Source: an uncultured Bacteroidota bacterium
GTDB taxonomy: Bacteria; Bacteroidota; Bacteroidia; Bacteroidales; VadinHA17
DNA: 64,000 nucleotides
Reading direction: 5' to 3'
Assembly: GCA_903824785.1 (NCBI GenBank)
Contig: CAIJYD010000093.1
Location: 1-64,000, forward strand
Shown: positions 27,407 to 34,614 of the stretch, piece by piece
Layout: the number at the start of each line of letters is the position of its first letter
Position numbering within the stretch: the first letter of the stretch is position 1
Position numbers and translations under genes: made by a program
Notes under the pieces: generated by a model
What the model was told of the DNA's origin: nothing
The model's database searches: none
The model's input: only the letters and a program-made list of their open reading frames with translations

Positions 27407-27425
27407 CGTTAAATATTTATAAACA

Positions 27426-28154
27426 ATGATTTCCGTTACCGTTGGTGCTAAAGCCATTCCTCAGTACAGAAGACTTTATGAGGTTCTCAGAAAGCACATT
27501 CTGGATGGTGTTTACAAGGAAGGCGATCTTCTTCCCTCTGAAAACGAGTTATGTCAGTTGCATGGGATGACACGTCCGACGGTAAGGCAGTCGCTCAGTA
27601 CTCTGGCAAACGACGGATACATAAGGAAACATCAGGGAAAAGGAAGTATTGTTCATAACCTGCCACGGGAGATTGGCATTCTTTCTGTTTCAGGAACAAC
27701 TTCTGCGGTAGGTGACCGTGATCTGAAAACCAGGATTATTGTGAAGCCGGTGCTGATGCCCTGGCCCGATGATTTTATGTTTACCCTGTCATTGCTTGAA
27801 AAGGAATCGGGATGTATTTACATGGAGAGGGTCAGGCTTCTGGAAGATGTTCCCATTATTTATGATATCAGCTATATACCGAATATAAATCTGCCGCGTA
27901 TTACCGCCCGGCAATTTGAAAACAAGTCTCTTTTCCGGATATTAAGGGATAGTTATCATATTGAGATAAAAGGCGGTGATCAGAGGCTCAAAGCCATTCC
28001 TGCTTCAGCCAGAATCAGACGATCCTTGAATCTTAAAAAAGATCAGCCTGTTCTGCATCTTGAAAGGAAGATGGAGACAAACAAACCAGGTCTGTTTCTC
28101 TATTCATCTATCTTTTGCAATACAGAAAAGTATTCAATTTTCGGCCGGTTCTGA
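27426..28154 (+). CDS. GntR/HutC-family transcriptional regulator with UTRA domain
   Basis: 242 residues. Residues ~10-78 are a GntR winged helix-turn-helix (LPSENELCQLHGMTRPTVRQ, then GKGSIV wing). Residues ~95-235 are a UTRA ligand domain (YMERVRLLEDVPIIYDISYIPN, LHLERKM). HutC-type regulators usually repress neighbouring catabolic genes until a pathway sugar phosphate binds. Here the gene is divergent from the nine-gene catabolic block, and a palindrome overlaps both promoters, which supports joint control with autoregulation. Confidence 0.88.
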   Translation: MISVTVGAKAIPQYRRLYEVLRKHILDGVYKEGDLLPSENELCQLHGMTRPTVRQSLSTLANDGYIRKHQGKGSIVHNLPREIGILSVSGTTSAVGDRDLKTRIIVKPVLMPWPDDFMFTLSLLEKESGCIYMERVRLLEDVPIIYDISYIPNINLPRITARQFENKSLFRILRDSYHIEIKGGDQRLKAIPASARIRRSLNLKKDQPVLHLERKMETNKPGLFLYSSIFCNTEKYSIFGRF

Positions 28155-28327
28155 AAGTGCGCTCATTTCTTGAATATTAAGGTTTAAGCAGAATTCTTTT
28201 AAACATAAGTTTTAAAAATTCTGTTGTAAATGAAAAAAGTTTAATTTTATGATTATTATTATCATTAAATTATTATGATTTTTTCTGACACAAAATTATC
28301 TTAACTTATCCTGAAAAAAGCAAACTT

Positions 28328-29647
28328 ATGAAAGAACAAAAAAAAGTATGGTCGAGGCGCCGGTTTCTGGGCTCCGCTGCTCTCGGAATGGCCGGTATAG
28401 CAGTTTTACCTAATCTTACCTCATCGTGCAAGAGCTCTGCCGGGAATGATCTCAGACTTGGCTTTATCGGAAATGGCCGTCAGTCGATGTTTCTGCTCAA
28501 CGGGTTTCTGCAGATCCCCGGTGTAAAAGTTGTTGCCGGTTGTGATGTGTATGGAATAAAGCGTAAACGTTTTGAAAAGCGGGTAAAGGCACATTATAAG
28601 AAGGCGGGAGTAGATGCACAGGTAGATACTTATGAGAAGTATCAGGATCTTCTTAACAGGAAAGATATTGATGTTGTTGTGATAGCTGTTCCTGATCACT
28701 CCCATGCGATGATAGCAATTGCAGCCTGCAAGGCAGGGAAGCATGTATATCTTGAAAAGCCGATGACCTTTACCATAAAAGAGGGACAGGAATTAAAGAA
28801 AGCTGTTCGGGAGAACAATAGAATTCTTGGAATAGGAAGCCAGCAGCGTTCTGATCCTAATTTTCAGCATGCAGTTAATCTGGTACAGACAGGAGCACTT
28901 GGAAAAATAACCCTGGTAAATGCTTATGTTGGAGCTCCCCCAAAACCTTATGACCTTCCTGTTGAACCGGTGCCTGCCGATCTTAACTGGGATCTGTGGC
29001 TTGGTTCGCTTCCTGCACCAATTCATTATAATAATCAGCTTGATCCGCTTATTTCACTTGATCCTGAAGAGGATGAGAAGATATGGGGTGCATGGCGCTG
29101 GTATAAAGAGATGGGAGGAGGGTTTACTACCGACTGGGGTGCTCATATGTTTGATATTGCACAGTGGGGTCTTGGAATGGATCGTAACGGGCCGGTTGAG
29201 GCATCACCTATCGGAGACGGTACCGAATTTATGTCGTTTAAATATGCAAATGGTGTTGTTATGACCTCAGAGCCGTTTGACGAAAAGCTGACAAAGGGTG
29301 TTAAATTCTTGGGAGAGAATGACTGGATTGAAGTTTCACGCGGGTATTTCAATGCATCCGATCCAAAGTTCTTTGCTCCAAAAGTTGAAGTAACAGAGGG
29401 GCCATACGAAACAAAAATTCCTCATCAGGTGAACTTTATTGAATCTGTAAGGGCAGGAAAAGATCCTGTAGTACCTGTTGAGATAGGGCACAGCAGTTGT
29501 ACTGTTTGTACTCTGGGCAATATTGCCTGTGAACTGAAACGGACAGTGAAATGGAATCCTGAAACAGAGACCTTTATTGATGACACCGATGGCGCTGCCA
29601 CCAGACTTATGCATTACGAGTACAGGGCAGGCTGGAAGCTGGTCTGA
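28328..29647 (+). CDS. Tat-exported Gfo/Idh/MocA-family oxidoreductase
   Basis: 439 residues. A twin-arginine motif (WSRRRFLGS, residues 8-16) and a hydrophobic segment precede an NAD-binding Rossmann domain (LRLGFIGNGRQS). The family motif is LEKPMT, with a catalytic-type GGGFTTDWGAHMFD later. This Tat-bearing subgroup is widespread in Bacteroidota and includes glycosidase-type oxidoreductases that carry tightly bound NAD(H). It may act on exported sugar derivatives or as an NAD-dependent glycosidase; substrate unknown. It follows the regulator gene by 173 nt and ends at a bidirectional terminator. Confidence 0.85.
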   Translation: MKEQKKVWSRRRFLGSAALGMAGIAVLPNLTSSCKSSAGNDLRLGFIGNGRQSMFLLNGFLQIPGVKVVAGCDVYGIKRKRFEKRVKAHYKKAGVDAQVDTYEKYQDLLNRKDIDVVVIAVPDHSHAMIAIAACKAGKHVYLEKPMTFTIKEGQELKKAVRENNRILGIGSQQRSDPNFQHAVNLVQTGALGKITLVNAYVGAPPKPYDLPVEPVPADLNWDLWLGSLPAPIHYNNQLDPLISLDPEEDEKIWGAWRWYKEMGGGFTTDWGAHMFDIAQWGLGMDRNGPVEASPIGDGTEFMSFKYANGVVMTSEPFDEKLTKGVKFLGENDWIEVSRGYFNASDPKFFAPKVEVTEGPYETKIPHQVNFIESVRAGKDPVVPVEIGHSSCTVCTLGNIACELKRTVKWNPETETFIDDTDGAATRLMHYEYRAGWKLV

Positions 29648-29672
29648 TAATACCTTCTGAGTATAAGAAAAA

Positions 29673-29705
29673 AAAGAGGCTGTACATTTCTGTTACAGCC
29701 TCTTT
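29673..29705. terminator. Bidirectional terminator
   Basis: A 12-bp perfect stem (AAAGAGGCTGTA and its complement) with a 9-nt loop lies between convergent genes. On the minus strand it runs into eight T residues, so it is strongest for the cold-shock gene; on the plus strand only TTT follows. Confidence 0.85.
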
Positions 29706-29724
29706 GGTATTAATTTGAGTAAGA

Positions 29725-29922
29725 TTAATCTACTCTTTTCACCCTGATGGCAACCGGTCCCTTCTCCCTCTGCTCAACTTCAAATTCAACTGCGTTACCT
29801 GCCTCAAGTTCGGTATGGGAAACCTCTAAACCTGAACGGTGGATAAAGATATCCTTATCATCTTCTGTCTGAATGAATCCGAAACCTTTAACCCTGTCAT
29901 ACCACTTAACAGTTCCTTTCAT
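29725..29922 (-). CDS. Cold-shock-domain protein
   Basis: 65 residues from the ATG at 29922: MKGTVKWYDRVKGFGFI begins a canonical CSD with RNP1 (KGFGFI) and RNP2 (DIFIH). It binds single-stranded RNA or DNA and acts as an RNA chaperone. The frame is open 56 codons further upstream, but that part overlaps the RRM gene in another frame and looks unlike protein, so the short start is chosen. It lies 19 nt after the RRM gene and the two are very likely cotranscribed. Confidence 0.9.
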   Translation of the reverse strand: MKGTVKWYDRVKGFGFIQTEDDKDIFIHRSGLEVSHTELEAGNAVEFEVEQREKGPVAIRVKRVD

Positions 29923-29941
29923 AGTTGTAGAAATTGATTTC

Positions 29942-30277
29942 CTACCTGTAGTTGTCTCTTCTGTTTCCGCCGCCACTACCACCGCTTCCACCTCTGCGGT
30001 CGTTATCTCCACCTCTGAAATTACTTCTTCTGTCGGTTCTTTCAATAGACTCGTTAACGATGATGTTTCGACCGCTAACTTCAGCTCCATTTAATTCTTC
30101 GATAGCTTTTTTTGCTTCTGCGTCATTCGGCATCTCAACGAAACCAAATCCTTTGCTTTTCCCAGAGTACTTGTCAATAATGATTTTTGCGGATGTTACT
30201 TCGCCATACTCTTCAAAGATTTCTTTTAATTCTGCTTCACTCATTTTAAAATGAAGACTTCCTACGTAAATGTTCAT
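29942..30277 (-). CDS. RRM-type RNA-binding protein
   Basis: 111 residues. One RNA-recognition motif fills residues 1-80 with RNP2 (IYVGSL) and RNP1 (KGFGFVEM). The tail is rich in Arg, Asn and Gly (RGGDNDRRGGSGGSGGG), as in Bacteroidota and cyanobacterial Rbp proteins. It probably acts as a post-transcriptional regulator or RNA chaperone together with the cold-shock protein encoded immediately downstream. Confidence 0.9.
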   Translation of the reverse strand: MNIYVGSLHFKMSEAELKEIFEEYGEVTSAKIIIDKYSGKSKGFGFVEMPNDAEAKKAIEELNGAEVSGRNIIVNESIERTDRRSNFRGGDNDRRGGSGGSGGGNRRDNYR

Positions 30278-30310
30278 AAGTCAATTATTAAAGTATTTAT
30301 AAAACAGGTA

Positions 30311-30339
30311 CAAAGGTCATCTTTATTTTTGAAAACAAA
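30311..30339 (-). promoter_or_regulatory. Candidate promoter of the RRM/cold-shock pair
   Basis: On the minus strand TTTG (30339-30336) and GACCTTTG (30318-30311, 7 of 8 to TAnnTTTG) are 17 nt apart. The transcript would begin ~27 nt before the RRM start codon. Confidence 0.35.
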
Positions 30340-30490
30340 AAATATAATTTCATATTATATTGTGTTAAAACAGCTTTTTGAATTAAATATCCTGCAAAAA
30401 AGCAGGAATGGCCAATAGAATACGATCAAAGATGGATTAAGCCAGAGTTTGGAGTACCTTGAGAAAAGGAGGAGGGTGAGGAGTGAGTCA

Positions 30491-30726
30491 AGTCTATAAA
30501 GTCTGTAAAGTTTGTAAAGTAATCCGACTTGCATGACCTGCACGACTTGCATGACCTGCACGACTTGCATGACCTGCACGACTTGTATGACCTGCACGAC
30601 TTGCATGACCTGCACGACTTGTATGACCTGCACGACTTGTATGACCTGCATGACTTGCATGACCTGCACGACTTGCATGACCTGCACGACTTGCATGACC
30701 TGCACGACTTGCATGACTTGCACGAC
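30491..30726. repeat. 9-bp-phased tandem array (18-bp higher unit)
   Basis: About 26 units of 9 bp. The first three are AGTCTATAA, AGTCTGTAA, AGTTTGTAA. After a transition unit the array alternates ACTTGCATG and ACCTGCACG, giving an 18-bp higher-order repeat with ~11 copies and only C/T variants. Nine-mer phase is kept throughout. Such an array is expected to vary in copy number between strains. Confidence 0.9.
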
Positions 30727-30790
30727 AATATTCTTCAGATTGGCAGAAGATTCAACTTTTTAACTCTGCTTCACTCCAAACTTAGTCCAG

Positions 30791-30826
30791 GGTTGAAAGG
30801 GTTGAAAGGGTTGAAGGGGTTGAAAG
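30791..30826. repeat. 9-bp tandem repeat GGTTGAAAG x4
   Basis: Units GGTTGAAAG, GGTTGAAAG, GGTTGAAGG, GGTTGAAAG, flanked on both sides by TTCACTCCAAACT. The same 9-mer family occurs at 42195-42230 and, inverted, at 35180-35200. Confidence 0.85.
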
Positions 30827-30863
30827 ACTTCACTCCAAACTCCGGTTCACTTTCAATGCCAAA

Positions 30864-31637
30864 CTATTTCCGGTTCCGGATATAGATATGTTTCGTTTTA
30901 TTCTGGCCTGATTCTCTTTCATCAATTTCAAAATCGAGCGATCTGATGAGAGGAGTAAGTTTTGGGAAGCCGTAATTACGTGGATCAAAATCGGGTTGTT
31001 TTTTAAGAATCAGGTTGCCGACATCACCAAGATATGCCCAGCCGTTTTCATCAGCAAGATCAGTTATTGAAGAGGTGATGAGTCGGTTTAATATTTTAAT
31101 CGGATCCTGATCTTCCCTTATTTCTGTTTTCTTCTTTTTTATTACAGGTTTTCCTTTTTTTCGGGGTTCAGAAGCCACCTCAGATGGGGCAACCGTGGAT
31201 GCAATAATTTCAAGATAAATGAATTTGTCGCAGGCGACTATAAAAGGGTGAGGTGTTTTTCTTTCTCCTATCCCGATAACTTTCATGCCGGCTTCCCTTA
31301 GCCGGGTAGCCAGCCGGGTGAAGTCACTGTCGCTTGATACTATGCAGAAACCATCAACCTTTCCGGAATATAGAATATCCATCGCTTCAATTATCATTGC
31401 GGAGTCGGTGGAGTTCTTTCCCTTGGTATAGCTGTATTGCTGAACCGGTGTTATTGCATTTTCGAGCAATACCGATTTCCATCCCGATACGGTGGGCTTG
31501 GTCCAGTCGCCGTAAATTCTCTTAAAGGTGGGAGTCCCGTATTTTGCAATCTCTTCCAGCATTCCTTTTACATTGCTGTAAGGAATATTGTCGGCATCAA
31601 TCAGGACAGCCAGTCTTAAGTCGTTTAATGTCAGCAT
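30864..31637 (-). CDS. NYN (PIN-like) nuclease-type protein with C-terminal LOTUS/OST-HTH domain
   Basis: 257 residues. The NYN domain (1-145) has the acidic metal-site residues: Asp14 and Asp16 (VLIDADN), Asp78 (NSTDSAM), Asp103 and Asp105 (VSSDSDF). A Lys-rich linker (~155-172) leads to an OST-HTH/LOTUS domain (~178-255: LITSSITDLADENGWAYLG, PLIRSLDFEID), which in other proteins binds RNA. A single-strand RNA nuclease or RNA-binding regulator is likely. It stands alone; four 10-bp repeats lie ~160-195 nt upstream of its start. Confidence 0.85.
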   Translation of the reverse strand: MLTLNDLRLAVLIDADNIPYSNVKGMLEEIAKYGTPTFKRIYGDWTKPTVSGWKSVLLENAITPVQQYSYTKGKNSTDSAMIIEAMDILYSGKVDGFCIVSSDSDFTRLATRLREAGMKVIGIGERKTPHPFIVACDKFIYLEIIASTVAPSEVASEPRKKGKPVIKKKKTEIREDQDPIKILNRLITSSITDLADENGWAYLGDVGNLILKKQPDFDPRNYGFPKLTPLIRSLDFEIDERESGQNKTKHIYIRNRK

Positions 31638-31952
31638 TTTAATATATTTTTGGTTTATTTATTCAATCAAAGGAAAATTAATGTTCAGATTTACATTATA
31701 ATTATCAAAAATTTCCGGAAAAAGAGAGCAAAAAGGTAAATGAAATGCGCTGTATCAGAGCATATTTTCAATTTTCTGATTTTCTCTTTTTATATCCAAT
31801 TAGATCCAATAGTATCCATTTGTATCCATTTAACCGGAAGAGATAATTTTATAAACTAAACGACTATTTATCATTACCCGGAGAAATTTACGATAAAATG
31901 CAAGTTAGTAATTTTAAGCCGGAACTGTCATAAATGTTGTTCAATGATTTCA
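31638..31952. other. Intergenic stretch upstream of the NYN gene
   Basis: AT-rich. Contains four 10-bp direct repeats at 31793-31832. No clear promoter, terminator or gene seen otherwise. Confidence 0.5.
31793..31832. repeat. Four 10-bp direct repeats
   Basis: TATCCAATTA, GATCCAATAG, TATCCATTTG, TATCCATTTA in strict 10-bp register, about one helical turn each. The ATCCA core is invariant. May be an array of protein-binding half-sites or simple slippage. Confidence 0.7.
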
Positions 31953-33503
31953 CTACACCGGAAACAGCCGCAACATAATAACGCCATGGGCAGGAACCAG
32001 AGCAGTGAATTTTCCTTTAAACCGGCCAATATCTTTTTGCCTCCACAGATCTCTCACTTTCTGTTTTCCTGAGATACCAAGATCGCTCCATTCTGCAGTT
32101 ATTTTTGTATCAGTTTCACCTCTGTTGAACAGACCTGCGGCAATAGAACCATCTTCAAGATGCCTTATCCAGACCTCTTTCGTTTCAGATTGAAATACTC
32201 TATAACCGGGTTTCCCCATTGGATCCTGATCAACCTCAATAATCTCATCGTTTGTAAGAAGGCTGAGAGTGAAATCATCCATTCGTGTAATATCGCCGCT
32301 GAAGATCAACGGTGCAGCAATAATACTCCAGAGCGACACATGAGTATACTGCTCATTGGGTGTAAGCGGAGTGGGAACAGTACTCCCTTTCCAGTTGCTC
32401 AGATAACCAAGGAGAAGATAATCAGGGTCGTTCCATCCACCCGGACCTCCGTACAGATGGAGACTGTCGCTGCTGTAAACATCAAAGCCATCGCGGAAGA
32501 GTGCTTTTCCGATTCCTTCGAATGATCCGCCAAGATCTCCTGCAGTACGCCAGCTGTTTCCACCAACCTCTTTGCCCCATTTCCATACATCACCCATTCC
32601 GTACTGACACAGATTGAGGACAATATCACGTTTTTGTTTTCTGAGTAATTCACTTATGAGAAGATATGGTTTCTGCAGATCGGGGAGTGTATCTGTCCTT
32701 CCTACTTTTGAATATGAGCACCAGTCATACTTCAGAAAATCATAACCCCATTCGGTAAATCTTGTAACATCTTTTTCCTCAAAACCGTATGCCGATACAT
32801 ATCCTCCGCAGGTAAGTGTGCCCGGAGAGGTGTAGATTCCGGCTTTTAATCCTTTATGATGTATGTAGTCGGTAAGTGCCTTCATGTCAGGAAATCTCTT
32901 ATTTGAGTTTATCATCCCGTTTTTGTCACGCGGCTCTCCAATAAGGGTTGAGTCTGTTGCATCAGGCTTAACAGGCCAGCAATCGTCAATATTGACATAC
33001 ATATAACCGTGGTCCATCATTCCCGAACTTACCATAGCATCTGCTGCCTCCCGCATAATTTTATCAGTTACATGATTCTCCCAGACATACCAGCTGTTCC
33101 ATCCCATGTGTGGTGTAAGTGCCAGCTTGTCACCGCATACAATTTTAAAAGCCCTTTCAGCTGTTCCTAGTTTGTTGGTGGCTTTGAAGGTGGTCAGGTA
33201 CTCACCCGGAATCTCAATGGTTCCAGTTATTTGTCCTGTCTCAGCATCACAACTTAATCCCGCCGGAAGATTGAGCACTTCATATTTAACCGGTCTTATC
33301 CCGGTAACAGGTATTGTAAAAAGGAAAGGTGAGCCGGGACGAACCCCAAATATTTTTGCCCCGTTTATTTTGGGTTCCGGAGCAGGTTTTGGTGTAAGTA
33401 TTTCCGCTTCCTTAACTGCATTCTCCTGCCCAGTTGAGCAGGAGATACTCAGAAATAGAAAGATGAGAGGAATGATAATAAAAAACCCAGGTTTCATTTT
33501 CAT
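31953..33503 (-). CDS. Lipoprotein GH27 alpha-galactosidase with N-terminal Ig-like domain
   Basis: 516 residues from the ATG at 33503. A lipoprotein signal ends at lipobox SISC (Cys22). Residues ~45-120 form a putative Ig-like (He_PIG) domain (LPAGLSCDAETGQITGT). The GH27 barrel starts at LTPHMGWNSW, with VNIDDCW, the nucleophile in FLKYDWCS (Asp260) and the acid/base in RTAGDLGGSF (Asp333), then GGWNDPDYLL. A C-terminal beta domain follows. It should release alpha-linked galactose from galactomannan or similar glycans at the cell surface. The frame extends upstream through the conserved leader to 33596. Confidence 0.9.
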   Translation of the reverse strand: MKMKPGFFIIIPLIFLFLSISCSTGQENAVKEAEILTPKPAPEPKINGAKIFGVRPGSPFLFTIPVTGIRPVKYEVLNLPAGLSCDAETGQITGTIEIPGEYLTTFKATNKLGTAERAFKIVCGDKLALTPHMGWNSWYVWENHVTDKIMREAADAMVSSGMMDHGYMYVNIDDCWPVKPDATDSTLIGEPRDKNGMINSNKRFPDMKALTDYIHHKGLKAGIYTSPGTLTCGGYVSAYGFEEKDVTRFTEWGYDFLKYDWCSYSKVGRTDTLPDLQKPYLLISELLRKQKRDIVLNLCQYGMGDVWKWGKEVGGNSWRTAGDLGGSFEGIGKALFRDGFDVYSSDSLHLYGGPGGWNDPDYLLLGYLSNWKGSTVPTPLTPNEQYTHVSLWSIIAAPLIFSGDITRMDDFTLSLLTNDEIIEVDQDPMGKPGYRVFQSETKEVWIRHLEDGSIAAGLFNRGETDTKITAEWSDLGISGKQKVRDLWRQKDIGRFKGKFTALVPAHGVIMLRLFPV

Positions 33504-33531
33504 CCATACAACATTAATTTTTAAAGGTAGT

Positions 33532-33596
33532 ATGGAACTCGCATGTAGATTTTGTTCATGCATGTTTTTGTTTTTAGTTAAACATGTTCGGTTCAT
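33532..33596 (-). repeat. Conserved upstream leader, copy B
   Basis: Matches copy A (8859-8923) at 55 of 65 positions without gaps, beginning at ATG 33596. The signal-peptide Met of the alpha-galactosidase is exactly 31 codons downstream, as in copy A. Both copies have CTTTAAC a short distance upstream of the ATG on the coding strand. Confidence 0.75.
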
Positions 33597-33689
33597 AGTC
33601 TTATCTGGTTAAAGTTTTGAAATTGTCTTTTTGTTTTTTGCCAATATTGCAAGGTAGTTTGTGATTGTGGTAAATCCTTTGGATTTCAA

Positions 33690-34157
33690 CTATTTTATTT
33701 TTCCTGTAATCTCCTCTATGTCAAGTTTCAGAATTGTTGTCGATTCCAGAATGTTTTCATCGTATGAAAAATCCTTTCGATCTGAATATTGTGACATAAT
33801 TGTGTTAAGGCCGTTTATCTTTAAGGCTTTGTCGGATATAACCGAAATTTTTCCGTATCCTACCACACTGCTGAAGTTCATCCCCCAGTCACATCCTTTT
33901 TCACCGCCATACAGCTTATGACCTGTATCCATTTCAAAGCAGACATAGTTGTTTTTTGCTATCATTTCAAGTTTTCTTCCCCCCGGGGCACAATGGAAAT
34001 AGAGACACGGAGATTCACCGCCGCAGTATCCGAAATTCATTGTGACGATATATGGAATATTCATGTCAGCAAATGCAACTCTGCAGACATCTGACTGTGA
34101 GATTATTGATTCTATATCAGTCATATCACTGATCTGTCTGTCTTTTCTTCTCATCAT
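33690..34157 (-). CDS. Pyridoxamine-5'-phosphate-oxidase-fold (Nim-like) flavoprotein
   Basis: 155 residues with the split-barrel flavin fold typical of NimA-like and PNPOx-related proteins: RVAFADMNIPYIVTMNFGY, YFHCAPGGRKLEMI, NYVCFEMDTGHKL and SVVGYGKISVI. Such proteins bind FMN, heme or F420-like cofactors; nitroimidazole-reductase members are common in Bacteroidota. The physiological substrate is unknown. It is a single gene divergent from the THX gene. Confidence 0.82.
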   Translation of the reverse strand: MMRRKDRQISDMTDIESIISQSDVCRVAFADMNIPYIVTMNFGYCGGESPCLYFHCAPGGRKLEMIAKNNYVCFEMDTGHKLYGGEKGCDWGMNFSSVVGYGKISVISDKALKINGLNTIMSQYSDRKDFSYDENILESTTILKLDIEEITGKIK

Positions 34158-34268
34158 ATCTTTTTTATTTATTTATGTGTTGGTTCAAAGCGGAAAAGGA
34201 TCACAGGCGACAGAATTCAGATTATAGCAAAGGGTCATAAATTTTTTAATAAAAGTAAAGAAATTTGT

Positions 34269-34276
34269 TAACTTTG
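34269..34276 (+). promoter_or_regulatory. Promoter -7 box of the THX gene
   Basis: TAACTTTG, an exact TAnnTTTG match followed by CC, ~48 nt before the THX start. A TTTTTT run stands where the -33 TTG would be. Confidence 0.5.
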
Positions 34277-34324
34277 CCACCTGCCTGTTAAAAAGGTTAA
34301 TAGAAATAAACAAAATTTACAGAA

Positions 34325-34606
34325 ATGGGAAAAGGTGATAAAAAATCAAGAAGAGGTAAAATTATACTTGGCACTTTTGGCGTAAGACGTCGCCGGAAAA
34401 AAGCTGATAAAACAGAAATCAAACCTGTAGTTGCACAAGTTGAGAAAGAAAAAAAAGCTCCAAAGGAAAAAAATGAGGTTCAGGAGGCTGCAAATGAGAA
34501 TCAGGCTGCAGAAGTAAAAGCTCCAAAAGAGCCGAAAGCTGCAAAAGTGAAAAAAGAGGAGAAGAGTGACAAGGAGTCAAAACCTAAAAAAGAGAAAAAA
34601 GGTTAG
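34325..34606 (+). CDS. 30S ribosomal protein THX with a long Lys/Glu-rich tail
   Basis: 93 residues. The first 25 residues (MGKGDKKSRRGKI, then GTFGVRRRRKK) are the THX/bTHX signature, a tiny basic peptide that sits in the small subunit head. Family members are usually only ~25-60 residues. Here ~65 additional residues of Lys, Glu, Ala and Pro (KEKKAPKEKNE, KAPKEPKAAKVKKEEK) follow and look disordered. A GNAT gene starts 8 nt after its stop, so the two share a transcript. Confidence 0.85.
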   Translation: MGKGDKKSRRGKIILGTFGVRRRRKKADKTEIKPVVAQVEKEKKAPKEKNEVQEAANENQAAEVKAPKEPKAAKVKKEEKSDKESKPKKEKKG

Positions 34607-34614
34607 TGGCATAA

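Larger units (their letters stand above)
30278..30863. other. Repeat-rich intergenic region
   Basis: Contains the RRM promoter candidate, a 9-bp-phased array (30491-30726), a second small array (30791-30826) and three copies of the 10-mer AGTTTGGAGT/ACTCCAAACT (30446-30455, 30773-30782, 30832-30841). Open frames in several phases exist only because the repeat length is a multiple of three. No real gene is seen. Confidence 0.75.

Noticed and set aside
15482-28154. An E3 (dihydrolipoamide dehydrogenase) gene completing the 2-oxoacid dehydrogenase
   Set aside because: No flavin disulfide reductase motif is encoded anywhere in the block or window.
29923-30090. 56-codon N-terminal extension of the cold-shock protein
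   Set aside because: It overlaps the RRM coding sequence in another frame and has skewed Glu/Thr/Val content; the CSD begins exactly at the ATG at 29922.
30491-30726. Possible CRISPR array
   Set aside because: Repeats are contiguous with no unique spacers and no cas genes nearby.
30355-30885. Open frames in several phases on both strands with QVMQVV, KSCKSCR, HDLHDL and TCMTCT repeats
   Set aside because: They arise only because the 9-bp array is a multiple of three and free of stops; no start context, no non-repeat domain.
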